Source: an uncultured Blautia sp. (lineage in GTDB: Bacteria; Bacillota; Clostridia; Lachnospirales; Lachnospiraceae). From it: 58,409 bases of DNA. The stretch covers positions 1 through 58,409 of the forward strand of contig CALBGI010000018.1 of the NCBI GenBank assembly GCA_937893675.1. Reading direction: 5' to 3'. The position numbers were made by a program, and so were the translations under genes. Below the pieces are notes generated by a model, which worked only from the letters and a program-made list of their open reading frames with translations, was not told the origin of the DNA and ran no database searches. This document shows, in pieces, positions 1 through 7,192 of the stretch (position 1 is the first letter of the stretch; each line of letters begins with the position of its first letter).

Positions 1-15
1 CTAAAGATTCACCCT

Positions 16-42
16 CCCCCTGCATAGCAGGGGGTTTATTTT
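16..42 (+). terminator. Rho-independent terminator of a gene left of the window
   Basis: An 8-bp GC-rich stem (CCCCCTGC/GCAGGGGG, loop ATA) is followed by TTTATTTTT on the plus strand. It would end a plus-strand transcript entering from the left, whose gene is outside the window. Confidence 0.75.
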
Positions 43-60
43 TACTGTGACACAACAAAC

Positions 61-104
61 AAGCTGCCGGAACAGCAATCCTATGATTTCTGTTCCGGCA
101 GCTT
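61..104 (-). terminator. Terminator hairpin downstream of asnB
   Basis: A perfect 15-bp inverted repeat (AAGCTGCCGGAACAG and its complement) lies about 45 bases past the asnB stop. The T-tract on the minus strand is interrupted (GTTTGTTG). It may also back up the plus-strand terminator from the left. Confidence 0.65.
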
Positions 105-150
105 AAATTATTTTCAAAATTGTCTGCACATGTGTAACTGCAAACAAGTA

Positions 151-1731
151 TCATTTTCCGCTGTCACCATAGTTGGAAAGTACTCGTGCAGACGGATCAT
201 TGACATTGCAGCCTTCCCATTCTCTGTTTGGCATCCAGAAGTCTGACACCATTTCGCTTTGTCCAGGATAGTACTGCTCGAAAATTTCCCGATAAAGAAG
301 GGATTCTTTCGTAAAGGGCTGTGCATGTGTATATTTCCGGCGTCTGCTCTCATACTCTTCCTCTGAATAACAGCTTTCCGCGTATGCTTTCAGATCATCC
401 ACCATGGAATGTCCCACCGCGTCAGAAAAAGCAGCCTTCTCCCGCCATAAAATTTCATCGGGGAGATACCCGCCATCCTCAAAGGCATGGCGCAGCAGAT
501 ACTTTCCTTTTCCATAGACATTCCGTTTCTTCTCCGGATCAATAGCCATGACGTATCTTACAAAATCCAGGTCTCCAAAAGGCACTCTCGCTTCCAGAGA
601 ATTGACGGAAATACAGCGGTCTGCCCGGAGCACATCATACATGTGAAGTTCCCGAATTCTTTTACGCGACTCTTCCTGAAAATCTTCTGCTGTTGGCGCA
701 AAATCTGTATATTTATACCCAAAAAGCTCGTCCGATATTTCTCCGGTCAGAAGCACCCGGATATCTGTCTTCTCATGTATGGCTTTGCATACAAGATACA
801 TGCCAATGCTTGCACGGATTGTTGTGATATCATAGGTTCCCAGAAGATGAATCACCTCATTCAGAGACGACAGTACATCCTCTGTTGTAATCATAACCTC
901 TGTATGCTCACTTCCGATATAATCAGCCACCTCTCTGGCATATTTCAGGTCTATCGCATCTTTCTCCATACCGATCGCAAAGGTACGGATGGGATTTTTG
1001 CTGTTTCTGGCTGCAATCGCGCAGACAAGAGAGGAATCCAAACCTCCGGAAAGGAGAAACCCAACTTTCGCATCTGCCACCAGGCGTTTCTGAATGCCGC
1101 ATACAAGCTTCTCATGCATGGCCTTGCACACCGTTTCCAGATCATCTTTGCAATACTTTTTCACCTCTGTAATATCGCAGTAACGGACAAACTCTCCTTT
1201 TTTATAATAACATCCCGGCGGAAACGGCATGATGCTCTGACACAGACCGACCAGATTTTTTGCTTCACTTGCAAAAACAATCGCGCCCTTCTCATTATAC
1301 CCATAATATAATGGGCGAATTCCGATCGGATCTCTGGCTGCAATATACTCCTTGGTTTTTCCGTCGTAAAGAATGCAGGCAAACTCTGCGTCCAGCATGG
1401 AGAACATATCTGTTCCGTGCTCTTCATAAAGCGGAAGCAGGATTTCGCAGTCGGAATCACTTGCAAAATGATATTTTTCCAATAACCGTTCCCGGATCTT
1501 TTCAAAACCGTAAATTTCTCCGTTACACACCAGATAATTGCCGTTCAACGAAAAAGGCTGCATTCCTTCCGGGGTAAGTCCCATGATAGCCAGCCTGTGA
1601 AAGCCCAGAATTCCATTTTCTGTTTCAACTAAACGGGTAGCATCCGGTCCTCTGGAAATAGTTCTGTCAAAATATTCCCGAAACCTTTCCAGAGGAATTT
1701 TTTCTCCGCAATATCCCATGATCGAACACAT
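151..1731 (-). CDS. asnB: Asparagine synthase (glutamine-hydrolysing), AsnB
   Basis: Makes asparagine from aspartate, ATP and glutamine in the cytoplasm. The 526-residue product has the class II glutamine amidotransferase domain first, starting MCSIMGYCG with Cys2 as the nucleophile, then the ATP-pyrophosphatase domain with the SGGLDSS loop at about residues 228-234. Length matches the E. coli AsnB class. The ORF runs 18 codons further upstream, but those codons overlap the leader hairpin, and only the start at 1731 has a ribosome binding site (GGAGGTG) and puts the catalytic Cys at position 2. It is monocistronic, with its own promoter at 1822-1850 and a hairpin in the leader that could attenuate transcription. 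Confidence 0.95.
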   Translation of the reverse strand: MCSIMGYCGEKIPLERFREYFDRTISRGPDATRLVETENGILGFHRLAIMGLTPEGMQPFSLNGNYLVCNGEIYGFEKIRERLLEKYHFASDSDCEILLPLYEEHGTDMFSMLDAEFACILYDGKTKEYIAARDPIGIRPLYYGYNEKGAIVFASEAKNLVGLCQSIMPFPPGCYYKKGEFVRYCDITEVKKYCKDDLETVCKAMHEKLVCGIQKRLVADAKVGFLLSGGLDSSLVCAIAARNSKNPIRTFAIGMEKDAIDLKYAREVADYIGSEHTEVMITTEDVLSSLNEVIHLLGTYDITTIRASIGMYLVCKAIHEKTDIRVLLTGEISDELFGYKYTDFAPTAEDFQEESRKRIRELHMYDVLRADRCISVNSLEARVPFGDLDFVRYVMAIDPEKKRNVYGKGKYLLRHAFEDGGYLPDEILWREKAAFSDAVGHSMVDDLKAYAESCYSEEEYESRRRKYTHAQPFTKESLLYREIFEQYYPGQSEMVSDFWMPNREWEGCNVNDPSARVLSNYGDSGK

Positions 1732-1767
1732 AAACAAACACCTCCGCAGATAATCATTTAACGCAAA

Positions 1768-1806
1768 AAAGGCGCCTCCGCGCAAATATACGCAGAAGAC
1801 GCCTTT
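1768..1806 (-). terminator. Leader hairpin with T-tract in the asnB 5' UTR (possible attenuator)
   Basis: On the minus strand a stem of about 12 bp (AAAGGCGTCTTC pairing with GGAGGCGCCTTT, some G-U pairs) is followed directly by TTTTTT, the shape of an intrinsic terminator. It lies between the asnB promoter and its start codon, beginning within about 10 bases of the expected transcription start. No T-box motif or leader ORF with an ATG is visible. Confidence 0.6.
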
Positions 1807-1821
1807 GTCTACTATGGGTAC

Positions 1822-1850
1822 AGTCTACTCTTCTCCAATTTATTTGTCAA
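1822..1850 (-). promoter_or_regulatory. Sigma-A type promoter of asnB
   Basis: TTGACA (1845-1850) and TAGACT (1822-1827) are separated by exactly 17 bases on the minus strand. The -35 is a perfect match and the -10 matches 4 of 6. Transcription would begin near 1815, just ahead of the leader hairpin. Confidence 0.65.
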
Positions 1851-1894
1851 TATTTTTTCTTTCATTTTTTACCACATCAGGCAGGATCTTCTAG

Positions 1895-1922
1895 TGTATT
1901 ATTTTGAATTTGCAGCATACTA
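1895..1922 (+). promoter_or_regulatory. Sigma-G-like forespore promoter of the SASP gene
   Basis: CATACTA at 1916-1922 equals the sigma-G -10 consensus known from Bacillus. TGTATT at 1895-1900 is a plausible -35. It is placed about 40 bases before the SASP start, and SASP genes are classical sigma-G targets. Confidence 0.5.
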
Positions 1923-1964
1923 GCATTGTAACATCAAAACAAACAACCAAGGAGGAAAATGATC

Positions 1965-2192
1965 ATGTCAAACAATAGTTCTTCTAACAGAGCCGTTGTA
2001 CCGGAAGCAAAAGGTGCATTAGACCGTTTCAAATTCGAGGTAGCCAACGAACTTGGTGTTCCGCTTACCGACGGCTACAATGGAAACCTGACCTCCAAAC
2101 AGAATGGTTCTGTTGGCGGTTATATGGTAAAAAAGATGATCGAGAGACAGGAACAGCAGATGGCTTCCGGTTCTCAGAACTCCGGAATGTGA
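1965..2192 (+). CDS. Small acid-soluble spore protein, alpha/beta type
   Basis: A 75-residue DNA-binding protein made in the forespore that coats and protects spore DNA and is degraded at germination. Family hallmarks are visible: the segment FKFEVANELGV with the germination-protease site region, and DGYNGNLTSKQNGSVGGYM followed by VKKMIE. The ATG at 1965 is chosen over 1959 because AAGGAGG (1949-1955) lies 9 bases before 1965 but only 3 before 1959. It is monocistronic with a sigma-G-like promoter upstream and a strong terminator downstream. Its presence implies a spore-forming organism. Confidence 0.93.
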   Translation: MSNNSSSNRAVVPEAKGALDRFKFEVANELGVPLTDGYNGNLTSKQNGSVGGYMVKKMIERQEQQMASGSQNSGM

Positions 2193-2258
2193 TCTCCGGA
2201 CGTCAAAGAGACAACGCGGGGGATGAAAATACAAACGCACCCCTGAGATGATCCACAG

Positions 2259-2311
2259 AAACAGCGCCACTTTAAGACTGACAAAACAGTTTTAAAGCAG
2301 CGCTGTTTTCT
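2259..2311. terminator. Strong terminator shared by convergent SASP and sensor kinase genes
   Basis: A long stem with AACAGCGC/GCGCTGTT outer arms and ACTTTAA/TTTAAAG inner arms is followed by TTTTCTTTT on the plus strand. It sits between the SASP stop and the kinase stop, so it ends the SASP transcript and may also act on the opposite strand. Confidence 0.8.
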
Positions 2312-2316
2312 TTTGC

Positions 2317-3600
2317 TCATTCGCCGTCTTCTTTCAGCGGAATCAGGATCTGCAGCGTAAAAATATGATGCGCCGCATTTACGGCCATGGTTCCGCCGTA
2401 TTTTTCCGCCACATAGCGAATACTCTTCATGCCAAATCCATGATCCTGAGGATTATGCTTTGTAGTCAGCGGCAGACCCTGTTCAAAATGCAGAGCTGCC
2501 TCAAAATAATTTTCGATCTGTATCACCAGAATGTGGTTCTGCGTGATCATTTTCAGAGTGACGACGCGCTTCTGCGGATCCTTCACCTTCATCACCGCGG
2601 TTATGGCGTTGTCCAGGGCATTTCCGAAAACTGCATAGATATCTTCCAGCCGCATAAATCCAAGCTTTGAACCATCTGCCATGCAGGTCCACTGGATGTT
2701 GTTGTTTTTGCAGAACAGCCCCCTGTCCATAAGAATCACGTCCAGGGCCTTGTTTCCTGTATCCACCGCTGTATCATAAAGCATGACGTCATGCTCCAGC
2801 TCCCGGATGCAGGCCTCTTTCTGCTCCTCGTCCGTCATCTGGCGGAGCGCCCGCAGCTGATGCTTCAGATCGTGACATTTTCGGTTGATATTGTCAATGA
2901 GCTCCTGCTTGATAACATACTGTTCTTTCTGGAGATTCCATGCATTGTTGATGCCATCAAGCTCTGCTTTCAGAAAGGCTTTTTCTTTTTGGTTCACCTG
3001 CACCCACAGGACATAAAAGCAGCACAGCCCGTCGATGATGCGGTAAAAGATCCGGCTTCCCACAGGTGCCTGAAAGCTTGCAAGGCCGGAGGTTTCCAAA
3101 ACACTCAGAATCCAGACAATCAGAAAAATGGTCACCATGGGGAACATGGATTCCATGGAAAGCTGGATTTCTCCCTGCTGCGGTATCTTTTTCGCAAAGA
3201 GATGATAAAACAGTCCATAGATCCCGGCATAGATCAGAAGCTGCACCAGGATGTGTTCCCCTCCCAGCAGATTGTAGATCTCATTCACATCAAAGGCCAC
3301 ATGCTGCATGGCGCAGGCAAAAACCGCACAGTATATCCCCTGCAGCCAGGTCATATCAAGGCAAAATCTGACAAGCAACAGACAGGCTGCAAGAAATGCC
3401 GCCCAGTAGACCAGGTTCCAGCCGGAAAATCTCTGCAGGTCAAAAACGCTGTTTGCCAGATACGAGACTGCCGCAAACAGGAATGCCCCAAATGCCGCGC
3501 GGGGGACAAAACGCTCCCGTTTTCTGCAGGGGATCATAAACAGCCCGCATGCGGCAATGAGCTGCACGCTGTAGGATATTTTCTCCCACTGTTCCATCAT
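2317..3600 (-). CDS. GHKL-type sensor histidine kinase (AgrC/LytTR-partner class)
   Basis: A 427-residue membrane sensor kinase. About six hydrophobic helices fill residues 10-205, followed by a coiled stretch, the phosphoacceptor region CHDLKHQLRAL (His243), and a GHKL ATPase domain with N-box NALDNAITAV and G-box GFGMKSIRYV. This architecture is known from AgrC/ComD-like kinases that sense peptides or membrane cues. The start at 3600 overlaps the TGA of the regulator (ATGA) and has GGGAGGGG upstream, so the 25-codon upstream ORF extension is rejected. It is the last gene of the hyuA-GH3-GH2 operon. The signal is unknown and no AgrD-like peptide gene was seen nearby. Confidence 0.9.
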   Translation of the reverse strand: MMEQWEKISYSVQLIAACGLFMIPCRKRERFVPRAAFGAFLFAAVSYLANSVFDLQRFSGWNLVYWAAFLAACLLLVRFCLDMTWLQGIYCAVFACAMQHVAFDVNEIYNLLGGEHILVQLLIYAGIYGLFYHLFAKKIPQQGEIQLSMESMFPMVTIFLIVWILSVLETSGLASFQAPVGSRIFYRIIDGLCCFYVLWVQVNQKEKAFLKAELDGINNAWNLQKEQYVIKQELIDNINRKCHDLKHQLRALRQMTDEEQKEACIRELEHDVMLYDTAVDTGNKALDVILMDRGLFCKNNNIQWTCMADGSKLGFMRLEDIYAVFGNALDNAITAVMKVKDPQKRVVTLKMITQNHILVIQIENYFEAALHFEQGLPLTTKHNPQDHGFGMKSIRYVAEKYGGTMAVNAAHHIFTLQILIPLKEDGE

Positions 3601-4307
3601 GTCGCCACCCCTCCCATATAGTTCGCCAGCGCCTGCAGGAATTCCCGTTTCCGGGAACGGCTGATCTTCAGCCACTCTCCTGCGATCTGAAGATCATCCT
3701 TATTCACGCTGTCCACGTACTTCAGATTCACCAGGTAGCAGTTGTTGCACCTCTTGAAAGAAAGCCCCTGAAGCTTATCCTCCAGCTCTTTCAGGGAAGC
3801 CTTCTGCTTATAAACCCCGCTGGCCGTGTGATAATACAGATAATGACCGTTGACCTCTGTGTAATACAGCTGCTCTGTGGAAATCTTCTGAATGCCGCCC
3901 GGCATGTTCAGAACGATATTTCTGGTTTTTCTGCTGCGGATGAGATTGATGACGCTTCGCATTTTTATGGAGAAAGGACAGTAGCTTATGGGCTTTACGA
4001 TGAAATCCACCGCCCGCACCTCATAGCCTTTGATCGCCAGCTGCGCCATATTGGTGATAAACAGCAGGATGACATTCTCATCCATTTTTCGGATCTCTCT
4101 CGCCGTGTCTATCCCGTTTCTTCCCCCAAGCTCAATGTCCAGACAGACCAGGTCACAGGAAAAATCATACTGCTTCAGGAGACTTTCTCCGTCCGGAAAC
4201 TCCTGCACCTGAATTTCTTCATGGTATTCCCTTTGAAGTCTGCCGAAAAAATCTCTGAGCGTACTGCGCTCTTTTTCTTCATCATCCACAACTGCAACTT
4301 TTATCAT
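3597..4307 (-). CDS. LytTR-family response regulator
   Basis: A 236-residue two-component regulator. The N-terminal receiver has the acidic pair DD8-9, phosphoacceptor Asp57 (CLDIEL) and Lys105 (VKPI). The C-terminal part (about 140-230) is a LytTR DNA-binding domain, with TEVNGHYLYYH and FKRCNNCYLVNLKYV typical of the family. It pairs with the GHKL kinase, whose start overlaps this stop by 4 bases. It begins 24 bases after the GH2 stop, with AGGAG before the ATG, so it is co-transcribed with the glycosidase genes and probably regulates them or a linked surface function. Confidence 0.92.
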   Translation of the reverse strand: MIKVAVVDDEEKERSTLRDFFGRLQREYHEEIQVQEFPDGESLLKQYDFSCDLVCLDIELGGRNGIDTAREIRKMDENVILLFITNMAQLAIKGYEVRAVDFIVKPISYCPFSIKMRSVINLIRSRKTRNIVLNMPGGIQKISTEQLYYTEVNGHYLYYHTASGVYKQKASLKELEDKLQGLSFKRCNNCYLVNLKYVDSVNKDDLQIAGEWLKISRSRKREFLQALANYMGGVAT

Positions 4308-4331
4308 AATTTCTCCTGTGACTGTTTTTCT

Positions 4332-6737
4332 TTATTTATCTTTATCCTTTACCTGAATTACCGCGCTTCCCTTGCCATGCCTGCTTTCTGCAAAAATACG
4401 GATCTCTCCGGCATCAAGAGGCTTGATGATCGCCATGGCTTCGCCGTAATAGGTGTCGGCTGTATCGGACAGATAGCTTTTTTCATAGAACGGACATGCG
4501 CTTCCGAAGCCCAGGAGTCTTCCGCCCTCCACCCGGATGCGGATGTCTCCTCTTTTCAGCGGCTTCACAGTTCCCGCCTCATCTGTATACTGCAGACGCA
4601 CATAGCACAGGTCGGTTTCCCGGCACACACATTCCTGCTCCGGTTTTACGGTAAGTATTGTTTTGCTTCCGGCTGTTTTTAGTTCCTTTTCCGCCAGAAC
4701 CCGGTTCTGCTCATCATAAGCCACCGCTTTTACCGCTCCATCCTCATAGGCTGTCCAAAAAGATACCATACAGTCATTTTTCGGCCGCTTTGTGCCGACG
4801 CAGGTCCCGTTTACAAACAGGGATACGTGGTGCGCTCTGGCATAGACCTCCACCTTGGTCTTTCTGCCGCTGCAGCCATGCCAGGACCAGCTTTCTATGG
4901 CATTGGACATTTTCCATGCAGACGGAGAATGTTTCTGTTTCGCATAAGGTACCGGAACAACGCCGATACCGATCTTCTCCTGTTCAAAGGCTACCTTGGT
5001 ATAGGTCATCTCCGCCAGGGGCTTGCCTGTCAGATCCAGCCTTCCGGAGCCGGCTGCCACCCAGCCAGGTCCATTATTGAAGTTGGAAGCATAAGCCTTG
5101 TATTCCCAGCTTCCGATGCCGACCTCCCCCAGATAATCCATGCCAGCCCACACGAAATCGCCGATGATCCTTGGATTCTTCTTTGCAATTTCCCAGAATT
5201 GGTAGGCGTCCGCGCAGAAGGTCTCGCTTCCAAGGATCATCCGGTTCGGATATTTCTTCAGATCATGAAGATACCGCTTAATGCCATAATTATAACCTGC
5301 CACATCCAACTTCGCAAAGGCATTTTTTGTTTTTAGGTCGCAGGGGTACAAAGTGGCTCCGAATTTCATGAATTCCGCACCCAGGATTCCTGCCAGGATA
5401 TTGAAAAATTCGCTTCCCACTGCCTTTTTCTTTTTCGCGTCCTTGATCGCCTGGTCTGCTTTTTTGTCGCTGTACACGCCGAATCCCATGGAACTCAGGA
5501 AATTAAAAAAGATATTGATTCCGCAGGTGACCGGACGGGTACCGTCGATCTGGTGCAGCCATTTTGTCATCTCACCGCACAGCTGGATTCCCCTCTTCTG
5601 CCCGGTCTCTGCCACCTCGTTTCCTGTGGAGTACATGATCACGCTTGGATGGTTGTAGTCTCTGTCCACAATGGCCTTTAAGTCCTCGCGGAAATTCTTC
5701 TCCACCTGGTCTGCATAATCATGCTTGGTCTTGTGGATGTACCACTCGTCCACATATTCATCCGCCATGAGGACGCCAAGCTCATCGCAGGCTCTCAACA
5801 TAGCCTCTGAGCAGGGATTGTGAGAGGAACGGATTGCATTGTAGCCATTTTCTTTCAGAAGGCGCACCTTGCGGTACTCCGCAAAATCGTAGGCGCAGGC
5901 TCCCAAAAGGCCATTGTCATGGTGAATGCAGGCTCCCCGCAGGATCACCCGCCTTCCGTTGAGCAGAAAGCCTTTTTCCCGGTCAAGAGAAACCTTTCGG
6001 ATTCCAAAACGTTCCTCCTGCACATCCTCCCCGAAGGTTATCCGGCAGGTATAAAGATTCGGATGCTCCGTATCCCAGAGCTTTGCCTCTTCCAGCTCCA
6101 GTGTCCTTTCAAAACGTCCGCCGCTTTCTCCTTCCGTCTCAGCCAGCACCGCCCCGTTTCTTCCGGTCCTGCTGTCATATTCCAGAATTTCTGCTTTTAC
6201 CGGGCCGGGCGCTGTAGTTTTTACTTCTATCTTAATACGGGGATTTTTGTAATCCAGGGTAGTAACGCGAATGCCCTGCAGGCAAATGTGATTTTCCGGC
6301 AGCAGGTAAAGCCAAACCGGCCGGTAGATCCCGGTTCCGGAATACCAGCGGCTGTTTGGCTGATTGCTGTTGATCGCCTCCACCTTCAGAACATTGTCAC
6401 AGCCGTACTCCAGATATTTTGTCACATCCACAAAAAATCCTGTGTATCCGTAATCGTGAAAAGCCGCTTTCCGGCCGTTCACCCATACGGTGGCTTTGTG
6501 ATAAACTCCCTCAAAATAAAATACCGCTTCCTGTCCCTTCCACTCCTTCGGCACAGCAAACGTTTTTTCATAGATATAATCTTTGGCATCGATCCAGCCG
6601 TTGTTTACGCCGCTTGGGCTTCCCTCTTTTTTCTCGTCCAGGAGCATGGCATCATGAGGAAGGGAAACGGCAAAAGCCGTTTCCCGTTTTCCCTTTTGAT
6701 AACATGTCCAGTTTTCATGAAAAGATAATTTTATCAT
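4332..6737 (-). CDS. Glycoside hydrolase family 2 (beta-galactosidase-like)
   Basis: An 801-residue GH2 enzyme without a signal peptide, so probably cytoplasmic. Order: jelly-roll sugar-binding domain (about 1-170, with SRWYSGTGIYRPVWL), immunoglobulin-like domain, TIM barrel (about 270-570), then C-terminal beta domains. The acid/base is probably Glu374 in STGNEVAETG and the nucleophile Glu505 in ILGSETFCA. Families of this layout cleave terminal beta-galactosides, beta-glucuronides or beta-mannosides; the sequence alone does not fix the sugar. The start overlaps the stop of the membrane protein before it by 4 bases (ATGA), showing translational coupling within the operon. Confidence 0.9.
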   Translation of the reverse strand: MIKLSFHENWTCYQKGKRETAFAVSLPHDAMLLDEKKEGSPSGVNNGWIDAKDYIYEKTFAVPKEWKGQEAVFYFEGVYHKATVWVNGRKAAFHDYGYTGFFVDVTKYLEYGCDNVLKVEAINSNQPNSRWYSGTGIYRPVWLYLLPENHICLQGIRVTTLDYKNPRIKIEVKTTAPGPVKAEILEYDSRTGRNGAVLAETEGESGGRFERTLELEEAKLWDTEHPNLYTCRITFGEDVQEERFGIRKVSLDREKGFLLNGRRVILRGACIHHDNGLLGACAYDFAEYRKVRLLKENGYNAIRSSHNPCSEAMLRACDELGVLMADEYVDEWYIHKTKHDYADQVEKNFREDLKAIVDRDYNHPSVIMYSTGNEVAETGQKRGIQLCGEMTKWLHQIDGTRPVTCGINIFFNFLSSMGFGVYSDKKADQAIKDAKKKKAVGSEFFNILAGILGAEFMKFGATLYPCDLKTKNAFAKLDVAGYNYGIKRYLHDLKKYPNRMILGSETFCADAYQFWEIAKKNPRIIGDFVWAGMDYLGEVGIGSWEYKAYASNFNNGPGWVAAGSGRLDLTGKPLAEMTYTKVAFEQEKIGIGVVPVPYAKQKHSPSAWKMSNAIESWSWHGCSGRKTKVEVYARAHHVSLFVNGTCVGTKRPKNDCMVSFWTAYEDGAVKAVAYDEQNRVLAEKELKTAGSKTILTVKPEQECVCRETDLCYVRLQYTDEAGTVKPLKRGDIRIRVEGGRLLGFGSACPFYEKSYLSDTADTYYGEAMAIIKPLDAGEIRIFAESRHGKGSAVIQVKDKDK

Positions 6738-7132
6738 GCTTCTTTTTCCCTTCTCATAAATGCTGCTAAAATATTCAGTACCACTCCCGCTGCCATGACA
6801 GCCGCGATAGATACGATGGTTCCCACCTGTGTGGCGTCTCCAAACATGTTGATTCCCTGAAAGGAATCCACAAAGGAACCGACCTGGCTGGTCAGGTGTC
6901 TGAACAATGCGTAACTGTAGCAGACTGCCGAAAGTACCACCAGAAGGTCCTCATCCTTTGCCGCCAGCACCAGATTTAAGAGGATCCCTATCACCAGAGC
7001 CGCCGCAACGGTGCCGTCCATGGCATTGTGCTTCGGCGCCCACATACAGTACCGCACCAGTGAAATCAAGGCTGCCGCGGCAGATAGCAGAATCACATAA
7101 AAACCAGGTGTTTTATTTTTTAACATACTCAT
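6734..7132 (-). CDS. Four-helix membrane protein of unknown function
   Basis: I do not recognise a named family. The 132-residue product has four hydrophobic segments at about residues 10-30, 42-58, 63-82 and 103-123, with short loops and a basic tail (RREKEA). GGAGGCG precedes the ATG. It lies 60 bases after the membrane-anchored GH3 gene and overlaps the GH2 start by 4 bases, so it is made together with both enzymes. A role as a membrane partner of the anchored GH3, or in carrying its product, is guesswork from position only. Confidence 0.75.
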   Translation of the reverse strand: MSMLKNKTPGFYVILLSAAAALISLVRYCMWAPKHNAMDGTVAAALVIGILLNLVLAAKDEDLLVVLSAVCYSYALFRHLTSQVGSFVDSFQGINMFGDATQVGTIVSIAAVMAAGVVLNILAAFMRREKEA

Positions 7133-7192
7133 GACTGCGCCTCCACTTCTATATATTATATCTTTGAATCAGAAGAACCTCAACCGATATTC

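Noticed and set aside
1732..1785. Leader peptide or longer N-terminus for AsnB
   Set aside because: The frame would start at TTG inside the attenuator hairpin, with no ribosome site, and would bury the catalytic Cys that must be residue 2.
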